Origin: Prosthecobacter dejongeii
Lineage (GTDB): Bacteria; Verrucomicrobiota; Verrucomicrobiia; Verrucomicrobiales; Verrucomicrobiaceae
DNA: 64,000 bases
Assembly (NCBI RefSeq): GCF_014203045.1
Contig: NZ_JACHIF010000001.1
Span: 620,001 to 684,000, forward strand
Direction of reading: 5' to 3'
The position numbers and the translations under genes are program-made. The notes beneath the pieces are model-generated. The model had not been told where the DNA came from. It was given only the letters and a program-made list of their open reading frames with translations, and made no database searches. Positions within the stretch are counted from its first letter, which is position 1, and each line of letters begins with the position of its first letter. Positions 54,822 to 63,740 of this stretch are shown here, piece by piece.

Positions 54822-56780
54822 TCAGCGCATCGTCTCCGCCTGCGCCAGCACATCGGCAAAGGGCACTTGGTCCAGCATGCCAAAGCTATCCAATCGTGTG
54901 AGGCGAGCCCGCGTGGTCGCAGGGCTGGTGATGCCACACAGAAAGCGTGCCAACTGCCGCGGCGTGCGCAGTGCGGGATGCCGCTCATCCAAAAGTGTGC
55001 GGATAACCGCCACATCTTCCGTCGTGACTCCCGGTCGTGCCGACTGTGGAATGCTGCGTGGCTCACTCATGTCCACCTTTTTTGCCCGCTCCAGGCAGCT
55101 CGTGCAGGTGCCGCAGTCCTCCGCCATCTCCTCGCCAAAATAGCGTAGCAACCAGCGCGGGATGCATTCGCGCTGACTGGCCAGTTCGAGGATCTGGTCC
55201 AGCCGCTGCACATCCCGCAGCTCACGCCCGGCAAAGAGCTGCTGCATCTTTTGACTCACCGCCTCAGGATCGCGGTCAGCAGCATCCCCACACAGCCTGT
55301 ATCGCTGGCGTGAGCCACTGGGTTTCATCTGAATCTCTCCCGCCTCCTCCAGCCAGGTCAGCGCCTTCAGCAGGCGCTCCCGTGGTTCGCCCATTTCAGC
55401 CGCAGCTTCATCCAGGACTAAAGTGGTCCATTTGTGCCCGCGTTTCCCACAGGCGAAAAGCTTCCGTAAAAACGCCTGCCGTTCTGGTTTATGCCCCGCC
55501 AGGATGCGCGCCTCGGGCTGGAGAAAACTGTACTGATAACTGGAATAAAACATGCCCAGCGGGCGCACCAGCCCACCTAACTCTAAGTTTGTCAAAACCG
55601 TCTCAATCACCAAAGGGCGTATGTCCGTGCTGCCAGAAAGATCATAAATGGAAATATCAAATTCATCTCCCTGCCGCAGCAGATGGTCCACCAACTGCCG
55701 CAGGGCCTGCGGCGTGGGGGTATCCCCAAAGGTGAAATTTGCCAGCACGGTGCAGTCATCTTGGCAGGCCAGCATTTCACAGACAGATACCTTGCCATCG
55801 CGCCCCGCACGGCCCGTTTCCTGCATGTAGTTTTCCAGCGTTTTAGGCAGGTTGTAGTGATACACCGCCCGGATATCCGCCTTATCAATCCCCATCCCGA
55901 AAGCGATGGTCGCCACGATCACTTCCGTCTGTCCGGTCATGAAACCATCCTGCGCCGCGTGCCGATATTCGTCCGGCAGCCCCGCATGATACGCCAGCGC
56001 ATTGACCCCAGCTTTTTGCAGATGCGTCGCCACTTCCTCAGCCGTCTGTTGCAGTGTGACGTATACGATGGACGGCACCTGGCGTTTCAGCAGCAGCTTC
56101 GTCAGTACCTCTTTGCGCTTCACCGCCGCGCAGGGAGTGATTCGGTAATGTAAGTTAGGCCGATGGAAGGAGGTCTGGATGTGATCCTCCTGGACAATGT
56201 CAAAAGCCCGCCGAATATCCGCCGCCACGCTCGGGGTCGCAGTGGCCGTGAGGGCCAACACGGGGGAAATCTCCAGCTCTTTCGCCACATGCGCCAGACG
56301 CAAATACTCTGGCCGGAAGTTATGCCCCCACTCCGAAATGCAGTGCGCTTCATCCACCGCCATCATGGCGATTTTGATCCGCTTCAGCCGCTCCATGAAG
56401 TTCTCATTCATCAGCCGCTCAGGTGCGATGTAGAGCAGCTTCGTCTTTCCGGTGCGCAGATCCTCAAAGACTTGCTGCGCCTCTTCCAATTTCAAAGATG
56501 AATCCAACCGCGCCGCGCCAATGCCCCTCGCCTTCAGCGCCTCCACCTGATCTTTCATCAGCGCGATGAGAGGTGAAATGACCAAGGTGACTCCATCCAT
56601 CAGCAAAGCTGGAAGCTGATAGCACAGAGACTTTCCGGCACTGGTGGGAAAAAGCGCCAGCGCACTCCGCCCCGCCAGCAACGCCTGCATCACAGCCTCC
56701 TGCCCTGGGCGAAAAGCCGCATGGCCAAAGTGCTGGCGAAGGGTGGCGGTGAGATCTTGAGGCATGGCCACCCATGCCAC
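54822..56780 (-). CDS. recQ: ATP-dependent DNA helicase RecQ
   Basis: A 652-residue SF2 helicase that unwinds DNA 3' to 5' in recombination and repair. It has FPTSAGKSLCYQLPA (motif I, GKS near 49-51; the family usually reads PTGGGKS), MAVDEAHCISEWGHNFRPEY (motif II DEAH and the aromatic loop), SFHRPNLHYRI, QETGRAGRDGKVSVCEML (motif VI) and the RQC zinc-type cysteines CGTCTSC. The C-terminal HRDC domain is not obvious. Two ATGs (56780 and 56765) could start it; both have a GG-rich site. It is probably the first gene of a run with apt and glnD. Confidence 0.9.
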   Translation of the reverse strand: MAWVAMPQDLTATLRQHFGHAAFRPGQEAVMQALLAGRSALALFPTSAGKSLCYQLPALLMDGVTLVISPLIALMKDQVEALKARGIGAARLDSSLKLEEAQQVFEDLRTGKTKLLYIAPERLMNENFMERLKRIKIAMMAVDEAHCISEWGHNFRPEYLRLAHVAKELEISPVLALTATATPSVAADIRRAFDIVQEDHIQTSFHRPNLHYRITPCAAVKRKEVLTKLLLKRQVPSIVYVTLQQTAEEVATHLQKAGVNALAYHAGLPDEYRHAAQDGFMTGQTEVIVATIAFGMGIDKADIRAVYHYNLPKTLENYMQETGRAGRDGKVSVCEMLACQDDCTVLANFTFGDTPTPQALRQLVDHLLRQGDEFDISIYDLSGSTDIRPLVIETVLTNLELGGLVRPLGMFYSSYQYSFLQPEARILAGHKPERQAFLRKLFACGKRGHKWTTLVLDEAAAEMGEPRERLLKALTWLEEAGEIQMKPSGSRQRYRLCGDAADRDPEAVSQKMQQLFAGRELRDVQRLDQILELASQRECIPRWLLRYFGEEMAEDCGTCTSCLERAKKVDMSEPRSIPQSARPGVTTEDVAVIRTLLDERHPALRTPRQLARFLCGITSPATTRARLTRLDSFGMLDQVPFADVLAQAETMR

Positions 56781-56970
56781 CTGTTTGGAGACTCTGGCAA
56801 GAAAGGAGTGCAGGGATGGGCCTCACCTCCTTTTAAATCTTTCTCAGCGAGACTTCGCAAACCCGCAGGCAGGGCCCGGTAGAACGCGCTGTTGAGAACT
56901 TAGGTGACAGGAGAGCATGAGACACTCTCCTCTCCCTCCAAAGGTAAGCGCTGAAAATTCTTAACGCTCT

Positions 56971-57543
56971 CTACTTCTTCCCCTGCCGCTGGCGCACCAC
57001 TTCAAACAAAGACACACCCGTCGCCACGGAGACGTTCAGACACGGCACGCGACCTGCCATGGGGATGCGGACGAGGAAATCGCAATGCTCCCCTGTCAGG
57101 CGGCGCATGCCGTCGCCTTCAGCACCCATGACGATGGCCGTGGGGCCTTTGAGATCCAGATCGTAGATGGACTTCGTGGTTTCATCCGCCGTGCCGACGA
57201 TCCAGATGCCCAGTTTCTTCAGCTTTTCCATAGCGCGGACCAGATTCGTCACGCGCACGAGAGGGATGTTTTCGGCACCGCCGCACGAGACGCGGATGAC
57301 GGTATCGGAGATGGGCGCAGACTTGTCCTTCGGCATCACCACGCAATCACAGCCCGCCGCATCGGCCGTGCGCAGGCAGGCCCCCAGGTTGTGCGGATCC
57401 TGGATGCAGTCCAGGATGAGCACGAGCGGGTTTTCTTTCCCCTCCAGCAGCAGAGACAGGTCATCTTCATCATACACAGGCACGTGCCCCGTGGTGGGAG
57501 ACGAGTGGCGGTTCTGACGGGCGACGGGTGCGGGCTTGGGCAT
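56971..57543 (-). CDS. rlmB: SpoU/TrmH-family RNA 2'-O-methyltransferase (RlmB-like, short form)
   Basis: A 190-residue SPOUT methyltransferase. Motif 1 is LILDCIQDPHNLGACLRTAD, motif 2 is VMGAEGDGMRRL and motif 3 is RIPMAGRVPCLNVSVATGVS, the deep trefoil knot that binds SAM. RlmB methylates G2251 of 23S rRNA, but this protein lacks most of the usual N-terminal L30e-like substrate domain of about 70 residues and has only a short basic leader, so the target may be another rRNA or tRNA site. I start it at the ATG at 57543. A Dabb lipoprotein gene lies upstream on the same strand. Confidence 0.82.
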   Translation of the reverse strand: MPKPAPVARQNRHSSPTTGHVPVYDEDDLSLLLEGKENPLVLILDCIQDPHNLGACLRTADAAGCDCVVMPKDKSAPISDTVIRVSCGGAENIPLVRVTNLVRAMEKLKKLGIWIVGTADETTKSIYDLDLKGPTAIVMGAEGDGMRRLTGEHCDFLVRIPMAGRVPCLNVSVATGVSLFEVVRQRQGKK

Positions 57544-57602
57544 CCCGCAGTGATGAAATGCGCTGGCCCCGGCTGCAAGGGTTTTGACGGACAATTCGTG
57601 GC

Positions 57603-58007
57603 CTACTGGGCCACCACGTCATAAACCAGCAGTTTTTTGGCCTTCGGTTTCAGGATCTCGTTCACCGCTTTCACGTGCGCGGGGTGTTTTTCATACACGG
57701 CCAGGTCCGCCGGGGTGGCAAAGCGCATCACCAGACCCACGTCGAAACTATCGTCCACCACCGGGCGCTCACTGGCCAGCGGGGTGCCCACGCTGAGGTG
57801 CTGGATGCCGGGGATATCCTTTTGGAAACCCTTGGCCGCAGCGATGATGGCGGCCCGATCTGCGGCATCGCCCGGCTTTTTCAGCCACAGGAGGACGACG
57901 TGCTCTACCTTGCCCTGGGCAGTGGTCTTGTGCCCCATGGGGCAAGTGGTGCAGGAGGCGAGCAGGCTGAGGGCGGCAAAGGAAAAGATGGCGATGGCTT
58001 TTTGCAT
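57603..58007 (-). CDS. Dabb (stress-responsive alpha/beta barrel) lipoprotein
   Basis: A 134-residue protein with a lipoprotein-type leader (MQKAIAIFSFAALSLLASC, Cys19 the likely lipid site). The rest is a Dabb domain: VEHVVLLWLKKPGD, then SVGTPLASERPVVDDSFDVG and TPADLAVYEKHPAHVKAVNE, a dimeric ferredoxin-like barrel. Dabb proteins bind small hydrophobic compounds or are stress-induced; the substrate here is unknown. It is divergent from the PQQ-like gene that starts at 58031. Confidence 0.82.
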   Translation of the reverse strand: MQKAIAIFSFAALSLLASCTTCPMGHKTTAQGKVEHVVLLWLKKPGDAADRAAIIAAAKGFQKDIPGIQHLSVGTPLASERPVVDDSFDVGLVMRFATPADLAVYEKHPAHVKAVNEILKPKAKKLLVYDVVAQ

Positions 58008-58030
58008 AGCGGTCTTTAGTCTGCGTGACC

Positions 58031-59521
58031 ATGAAGGAAGCGTCGAGACTGTTTTTCTGCCTGTACCTGTTTTCTGGAGCCCTCCCTGCCCAGGAGGCGC
58101 AGCCTTTTGACCGGCTCACCTTTCACCATGCACCGAAACCCCTGGCCGCTGGAGCAAAAACCAGTGACTGGCCGCGCGTGCTGGGCCCCAGCCACGATGC
58201 CAGCACACCCGAAACCCACCTCTTAAAAACCTGGCCCGCGACTGGCCTGTCACCTGTTTGGGAAGTGACCACGGGCGAGGCCTACACCTCCCCCATCCTC
58301 AGCGGTGACTACTGCGTGATTTTCCACGCGCTGGAGAAGCAGGAAACCGTGGAGTGCCTGCACCGGGAAACGGGCCAGCGATTCTGGAGCCAGGCCTACC
58401 CCATCGAGTACCAGGACCGCTACGGGTTCGGCAATGGCCCGCGTAGCAGTCCGGTCATCTCCCAGGGTGTGGTGGTGACGCTGGGCGTGACGTCCCAGCT
58501 TCACGCTTACGATTTAAAGACCGGCAAGGTGCTGTGGGCGCATGACCTGCGAAAGGAATACAACGTGCCACAGGATTTCTTCGGCGCGGGCTCCTCGCCC
58601 CTGATTTTAGATGGGCTCGTCATTGTCAATGTAGGTGGCAAGGCGGAGGCATTCGATGGCTTTGAAGACCGCCGAGATCGTGCGGCGAAGCTGGCCACGA
58701 AAGGCGTCAGCGTGGCTGCTTTTGACCTAACCACAGGGGCGGTGAAATGGAAGGTGGAGGATGAATGGGGTGCCAGTTATGCCTCGCCCATTCCTGCGAA
58801 GCTGCACGGCCAGACGAAGGTTCTCATCTATGCCGGAGGAGAGAGTGATCCCGCCATCGGCGGCCTGCTATGCATTGACCCGACCACCGGCACCGTACAC
58901 AGCCGCTTTCCTTGGCGGGATGAGGAATACATCCAGGCTACCGGCAGCAGCCCTGTGGTAGTCCCAGAAAAAAATCGTGCTTTCATCACCACCTGCTACC
59001 CAAAGAATCAGCCGTTAGGCGGTGTGATGGTGGAATATGATGCGCAGTTCCAGGTCAAAGAAGTCTGGCATTCCAAAAAGATCGGCGTGCACTGGATGAC
59101 ACCCGTTTATCACGAAGGCCACCTTTACGCGATTGATGGCGAGCGCGAAAACAATTCCCGCCTCGTCTGCGTGAATGCAGACACGGGGGCGGAGGTGTGG
59201 GGAAGAAACATCGAGTGGGAAGACGCTGCCTTTGCCACCGCCCAGGGCCGCAGCAAACCCGTGCGCCTAAGCATCCTGCGAGCCAGCCTTTTGAAGGTGG
59301 AGGGTCACTTCCTCTGCTTGGGTGAAACCGGCAGCCTGCACACGCTGAAACTTTCCCCCCAGGGCTGTGAGGAGGTCTCCCGCACTCAGCTCTTTTACGC
59401 GCTGAATACCTGGAGCCTGCCCTCCCTGAGCCACGGCCTGCTTTACGTGCACCAGCAGGCGGAATCGCTGGATCGAAAAAACGGCACCCGCATCGTTTGT
59501 TATGACCTGCGGGGTGAATGA
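58031..59521 (+). CDS. Exported PQQ-binding-like beta-propeller protein
   Basis: A 496-residue protein with a signal peptide (MKEASRLFFCLYLFSGALPA). It has repeated PQQ-like blades such as FWSQAYPIEYQDRYGFGNGP, VLWAHDLRKEYNVPQDFFGA and VCVNADTGAEVWGRNIEWED, and the GSSPVV segments typical of the group. It lacks the Cys-Cys pair and catalytic Asp set of alcohol dehydrogenases, so it is more likely a binding or scaffolding propeller. Such genes are abundant in Planctomycetes and Verrucomicrobia. A GTG at 58025 is two codons upstream. The kinase gene starts 17 bp after it. Confidence 0.88.
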   Translation: MKEASRLFFCLYLFSGALPAQEAQPFDRLTFHHAPKPLAAGAKTSDWPRVLGPSHDASTPETHLLKTWPATGLSPVWEVTTGEAYTSPILSGDYCVIFHALEKQETVECLHRETGQRFWSQAYPIEYQDRYGFGNGPRSSPVISQGVVVTLGVTSQLHAYDLKTGKVLWAHDLRKEYNVPQDFFGAGSSPLILDGLVIVNVGGKAEAFDGFEDRRDRAAKLATKGVSVAAFDLTTGAVKWKVEDEWGASYASPIPAKLHGQTKVLIYAGGESDPAIGGLLCIDPTTGTVHSRFPWRDEEYIQATGSSPVVVPEKNRAFITTCYPKNQPLGGVMVEYDAQFQVKEVWHSKKIGVHWMTPVYHEGHLYAIDGERENNSRLVCVNADTGAEVWGRNIEWEDAAFATAQGRSKPVRLSILRASLLKVEGHFLCLGETGSLHTLKLSPQGCEEVSRTQLFYALNTWSLPSLSHGLLYVHQQAESLDRKNGTRIVCYDLRGE

Positions 59522-59538
59522 TATCTACCCAGTGACTT

Positions 59539-61197
59539 ATGTCTGCCACCCCAGACCCTTCATCCACCCCTGAGCTGACGGATTCTCAGGCGCAGGGGCT
59601 ATGGCAGGCGGGTCAACCTCCTGTGCATGGGGCTACCTGGGTGCCCCCCTCCGTCGCTTCCTTGCAGGCATCCCTGCCACAGTTTCAGGTGCAGGCCTTC
59701 ATCGCTCGCGGCGGCATGGGCGCCGTGTACCGTGCCGTGCAGCCCGCTCTGGAACGAACCGTAGCCATCAAGGTACTGCCGCCTGAGCTAGCCCGGCTAG
59801 ACCCCGCCTTCAGCCTGCGCTTTCAGCAGGAAGCGCGAGCGATGGCACGGCTGAAGCACCCCCGCGTGGTCACCGTCCATGAAGCGGGTGAAACTCACGA
59901 TGGCCTGCCCTATCTGGTCATGGAATTGGTGGAGGGCATGGACCTGGCGCAGTGGCTAAAAAGCACGGGCCCCCTGCCACAGGATGAGGCCATCCGCATC
60001 ACCGCCCAGGTCTGCGATGCGCTGGCCTACATGCACAGCCAGGGTGTGATCCACCGCGATATCAAGCCCTCCAACATCATGGTGGGGCCTGAGGGTCAGG
60101 TAAAGGTGATGGACTTCGGCCTTGCTCGCCAGCCTTTGCAGGCGGGTGAATCCCTCACACTCAGCGACGTGGCCGTGGGCAGCCCCGACTTCATCGCGCC
60201 TGAAGCCTTTTCCCCCGGCCTGTCTCTGGATGGCCGCGCAGACGTGTATGCCGTGGGCGTGCTGCTTTACCAGATGTTGACCGGCCACCTGCCGAAGGGC
60301 CGCTTTGCCCTGCCCACCCAACTGCGGCGGGATGCCTATGCGGGCCTGGACCGCGTGGTGGACCGCGCTCTGCAAACAGATCGTGACCAGCGCTACCCCA
60401 GCGTCCATGAGATGCAGCAGGACCTCTCGTCCCTGTATCTGGAAAAACCCACTGCTGCGCCCAGTCCCTGGACACGCCGCCGCCTCACCAGCGGTCTCAT
60501 CGTCAGCGTGGCCACCGCCACCACAGCAGCCGCTTGGTTTTGGCTCCGTCCCGCTGCTCCTCCGCCAGCCATGGCCAGTGACTCACTGCCATGGATCAAT
60601 CTCACCACACAGATGGATCCCGTGCTGGACCGCTTTTGGTCCATCGGTCGCGTGGGCAAAAACCAGTGGCACCGGCAGGGCACGGACTTCGTTTACACCC
60701 CTGATGGTCGCGTGGGCAAACTCATCTGCCCCGGCCTCCTGGAGTGTGGGGACTTCGACCTTGAAATCTGCTACACCCCCACTTCCCCAGACATCCCGCT
60801 CTACGTGGACTTCCCCAAAGAATCCCAGCAAGGCCTGCAAAATGGCGTTTGTTCGATAGAGCTCAGCTCCCGGCGCATCCTTACCCATGGGCGTGTCCTG
60901 TGGGAAAGTCCTGGGGCCACTTACACCCCCGGCAAGCGCCTAACCATCAGATTGGAAATTCGCAACGTCCTTGAGGCTCGTCACCTGCGTGTCGGTTACG
61001 ATGGGCGGTGGCTGGGCAAAGCGGAAATAGGTCCTGTGAAAAAAGTGCGAGGGGGCCTAGGCTTCGGCATGGACAGCGGGGCTACGGGCCTAACCGTGCA
61101 TCATTTCAAATTGCTACCCGGCAAGGACAGCCGCTGGATCGCCGACCGCTCCCTCGCCTTTCACGGCCCGGCCAACATGGCCCCGAAGGACAAGTAG
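59539..61197 (+). CDS. Hanks-type Ser/Thr kinase with a membrane helix and an outer lectin-like domain
   Basis: A 552-residue receptor-like kinase. The kinase domain (about 48-300) has the glycine loop IARGGMGAVYRA, Lys78 (VAIKVL), the catalytic loop HRDIKPSN (Asp174), DFG (Asp192) and APE (220-222), so it should be active. A membrane helix is near 317-336 (LTSGLIVSVATATTAAAWFW). The outer 215 residues have a lectin/DUF1080-like pattern (LTIRLEIRNVLEARHLRVGY). Together with the PQQ propeller gene 17 bp upstream, the pair looks like an extracellular sensing module, which is inference. A 15-bp direct repeat (60646-60660 and 60706-60720) encodes GRVGK twice. Confidence 0.92.
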   Translation: MSATPDPSSTPELTDSQAQGLWQAGQPPVHGATWVPPSVASLQASLPQFQVQAFIARGGMGAVYRAVQPALERTVAIKVLPPELARLDPAFSLRFQQEARAMARLKHPRVVTVHEAGETHDGLPYLVMELVEGMDLAQWLKSTGPLPQDEAIRITAQVCDALAYMHSQGVIHRDIKPSNIMVGPEGQVKVMDFGLARQPLQAGESLTLSDVAVGSPDFIAPEAFSPGLSLDGRADVYAVGVLLYQMLTGHLPKGRFALPTQLRRDAYAGLDRVVDRALQTDRDQRYPSVHEMQQDLSSLYLEKPTAAPSPWTRRRLTSGLIVSVATATTAAAWFWLRPAAPPPAMASDSLPWINLTTQMDPVLDRFWSIGRVGKNQWHRQGTDFVYTPDGRVGKLICPGLLECGDFDLEICYTPTSPDIPLYVDFPKESQQGLQNGVCSIELSSRRILTHGRVLWESPGATYTPGKRLTIRLEIRNVLEARHLRVGYDGRWLGKAEIGPVKKVRGGLGFGMDSGATGLTVHHFKLLPGKDSRWIADRSLAFHGPANMAPKDK

Positions 61198-61208
61198 CGG
61201 CTGGTGGC

Positions 61209-61610
61209 TCAATTCAAGCCCACGCGTTGCAGCCCAGGAAAGCTGGAGCGCATCTTGGGACAGGTCTTCGTGGGGCGACTGCGAGGTTGCTGCGTCATCG
61301 CAGTCAGCGCACTGTCGAGCAATAACGAGACTTGAAAACCATGCTCGCCACTAGGACGTCGCAGCGCCGGGCATTCCACCACATAACCACGCAGGGTCAC
61401 CCATTCTTCATTGGTGCTTTCTGGGGCAGATAAATGCGGGATGGCACTGCGTAGGACGCGGATTTGCAGCTCAGACCCAATGTCAAAACGCTGCCGAGAC
61501 CAAAACACCAGACCGCAATCAGAGACGGTGCAAAGCTCAACGATGGTCTGCCCGGCCCCGCTGCGTTGGCTGGCGGAGTTTCCCTGTTGGTGCTGGCTGG
61601 GCTTTGCCAT
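61209..61610 (-). CDS. Putative PilZ-like domain protein
   Basis: A 133-residue cytosolic protein. The mid-part (VELCTVSDCGLVFWSRQRFD then IGSELQIRVL) follows the plan of a PilZ barrel (a D-x-S-x-x-G-like turn followed by an I-G strand), and the C-terminal part is basic and disordered. The usual c-di-GMP RxxxR motif is not clear, so binding is unproven. The ATG at 61610 is preferred over a frame open to 61664. It converges on the kinase gene with an 11-bp gap. Confidence 0.5.
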   Translation of the reverse strand: MAKPSQHQQGNSASQRSGAGQTIVELCTVSDCGLVFWSRQRFDIGSELQIRVLRSAIPHLSAPESTNEEWVTLRGYVVECPALRRPSGEHGFQVSLLLDSALTAMTQQPRSRPTKTCPKMRSSFPGLQRVGLN

Positions 61611-61738
61611 GAGGACAGGAACTTGTGGGGGGGGACACCTATTCACAACCAAAGCTGCGAACAACGAAAAGAAGGCGCAGGCTTTCTTAAAGTCAATTGC
61701 CTAGTCAACGAATGACGCGGCATTCCAGCAACATTTTT

Positions 61739-62725
61739 TCACTCCGCAGACTTGGGATCAAAGGCATCCCGAAGCCCATCACCCAGGAAATTCAGCGCCA
61801 AAAGACTCAGCGACATGAGCAGCGCCGGGAAGGCGAGTAGCCACCATTTGCTCTCGAGCGGATTGATTACCTGCGCTCCATCCTTCAGCAGAGAGCCCCA
61901 GCTCGCAGCGGGGTCTTCGATGCCCAGACCGAGGAAACTCAGGAAGGACTCATCCAGGATGACGGCGGGGATTGTCAGCGTGAGATACGTCAAAATAAGG
62001 GTGCTCAAATTCGGCAGCAAGTGCTTACGCAGGATGGTCCAGCCCCCCTGGCCCATCGCACGGGAGGCAGTGACGAAGGTCATCTCTCTCAGCACCAAGA
62101 CCTGCCCCCGAATGATGCGCGCCATGGTCAGCCATTCCACCAGGCCTAGCGAAAGGATCATCACCAAGATCTTTGAATACGGAATGAGGTAACGTGCGGC
62201 CTCCTCCAGCTTCCCCCACTGCTGCTCCTGCGCCCACAGCCGGGTGCCGTCCAACCAATCTTTAAAAACCCCATCAAAAGCGGCGATGAAGATCATGATG
62301 AAAAGGATGCGCGGCACCGCATACAGCATATCCACTGTGCGCATCATGAGGGCATCCACACGCCCACCAAAGAAGCCACTGACCATGCCATAGGTGGTGC
62401 CAATGAAGAGGGAAATGAGAGCGCCGATGATGCCCACCCCCAGCGATACCTGGGCCCCCGTGAGAAGGCGATAAAACAGGTCCTGGCCATTCACATCCGT
62501 GCCGCACAGGTGCAGCAGGCCGTGCTCTTGACCTAACGACAAAGGTGGCAAAAAAGTACCGCTGCTAGTTGCCTTCAGACTTTCCGGCAGTAGAAACGGT
62601 AGCGTGAAGGCCACCAGGGCCACAAAGCTGAGGTAGATGAGCGAGATCATCGCCGGGCGATTCCGCCGGACAATGGCCCAGCCTCCTGGGCGGCTGATAG
62701 CGGCTGCGGTGGGAGCTTTAGCCAT
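61739..62725 (-). CDS. ABC transporter permease, DppC/OppC type
   Basis: A 328-residue inner-membrane permease of the peptide/nickel group. It has an N-terminal helix (AMISLIYLSFVALVAFTLPF), an OppC-type outer domain (LGTDVNGQDLF-like HLCGTDVNGQDLFYRL), and further helices with the coupling loop VTASRAMGQGGWTILRKHLL (the EAA motif that docks on the ATPase). The sequence ends LLALNFLGDGLRDAFDPKSA, the standard family end. The start at 62725 overlaps the preceding permease gene by 8 bp. No binding protein or ATPase gene is in the window; they may lie elsewhere. Confidence 0.92.
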   Translation of the reverse strand: MAKAPTAAAISRPGGWAIVRRNRPAMISLIYLSFVALVAFTLPFLLPESLKATSSGTFLPPLSLGQEHGLLHLCGTDVNGQDLFYRLLTGAQVSLGVGIIGALISLFIGTTYGMVSGFFGGRVDALMMRTVDMLYAVPRILFIMIFIAAFDGVFKDWLDGTRLWAQEQQWGKLEEAARYLIPYSKILVMILSLGLVEWLTMARIIRGQVLVLREMTFVTASRAMGQGGWTILRKHLLPNLSTLILTYLTLTIPAVILDESFLSFLGLGIEDPAASWGSLLKDGAQVINPLESKWWLLAFPALLMSLSLLALNFLGDGLRDAFDPKSAE

Positions 62726-63638
62726 GGAGCTGGATGCGTTTATCCAGGACGCTGTAAAGCAGGTCCACGATGAGGTTAAAGACAATGAGCAATGTGCAGT
62801 AGATCACCACCGCACCGCAAAGGAGGAAGGCATCGCGATTCTGGATGGCATTCACAAAGATGCTGCCCGCACCGGAGATGTTAAACACACTCTCCACAAT
62901 CATCGAACCTGTGAGCAGATGAGCCGCCAGCGGGCCGAGATAGGTGACCACCGGCAGGATGGCCACCTTCATGGCATGGCGTGCCAGGGCCTGAGATTCC
63001 GTCAGCCCCTTCGCCCGTGCCGTGCGCAGAAAGTCACTTTTCAAAACATCCAGGAGGCTGTTGCGCATGAGCCGCGCCACATAGGCCACATACGGCGCCG
63101 CCAGACAGCAGGCTGGCAGGATGAGGTGCTGCACACTGCCCCAGCCGCCGACCGGCAACCAGCCTAACCAAAGAGCAAACACCGCGACCAAAAACGGCCC
63201 GGTGATGAAAGAGGGGATGGAAATGGCCACGATGGCCCCAAACATGGCCGTCCAGTCCACCGCCGTGTCCCGCCGCATGGCCGCGAGACTGCCGATGAAG
63301 ACACCCAGCACACTGGCGATGACAAAGGCCACCCCGCCCAGCTTGATGGACGTGGGCATCTTCTGTGCCAGGATCTCCGCCACGCTCCAGTCACGGTATT
63401 TGAAGGACACGCGCAAGTCCAGCCGGGCCAGATCTCGCAAATAAGCGGTGTATTGCTGCCACAGGCTGCCATCCAGTTTGTACTGTTTTTCCAGCGCTTC
63501 CTTTACCTGGGCCGAGCTGGTCTTTTCACGATCAAACGGCCCGCCCGGCAGCGAGCGTGTCAGAAGAAAAGTGAGTGACACCGCAAAGAACAGCACCAGG
63601 AGGCTGCTCAAAAGACGGCGGAAGAGAAAGGCGACCAT
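62718..63638 (-). CDS. ABC transporter permease, DppB/OppB type
   Basis: A 306-residue inner-membrane permease. The N-terminal MVAFLFRRLLSSLLVLFFAV helix and LTFLLTRSLPGGPFDREKTS are the OppB/DppB signature, followed by the loop FLRTARAKGLTESQALARHA, the EAA coupling motif. It forms the channel with the following OppC-type subunit, overlapping it by 8 bp. The pair imports (or, in some relatives, exports) peptides, nickel or oligosaccharides; the substrate is unknown. It is divergent from the cyclo-ligase gene 102 bp upstream. Confidence 0.92.
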   Translation of the reverse strand: MVAFLFRRLLSSLLVLFFAVSLTFLLTRSLPGGPFDREKTSSAQVKEALEKQYKLDGSLWQQYTAYLRDLARLDLRVSFKYRDWSVAEILAQKMPTSIKLGGVAFVIASVLGVFIGSLAAMRRDTAVDWTAMFGAIVAISIPSFITGPFLVAVFALWLGWLPVGGWGSVQHLILPACCLAAPYVAYVARLMRNSLLDVLKSDFLRTARAKGLTESQALARHAMKVAILPVVTYLGPLAAHLLTGSMIVESVFNISGAGSIFVNAIQNRDAFLLCGAVVIYCTLLIVFNLIVDLLYSVLDKRIQLHG

Positions 63639-63740
63639 TCACGGGAATGATGCAGGCGCTTTCTAAAGGTGGCAAGCGCGGGACGGAATGTCTCGCAACT
63701 TGCCGCTTTCCAAAGGCCTGCTCTTTGGCCACATACGCCC

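Noticed and set aside
56909-56931. AGGAGAG/CTCTCCT hairpin between the RlmB-like gene and recQ as a terminator
   Set aside because: The 7-bp stem has a 9-base loop and no T tract on either strand.
60646-60720. A duplicated element in the kinase gene
   Set aside because: Only a 15-bp exact repeat 60 bp apart, coding for GRVGK twice in the outer domain; it is too short to call a duplication or a mobile element.
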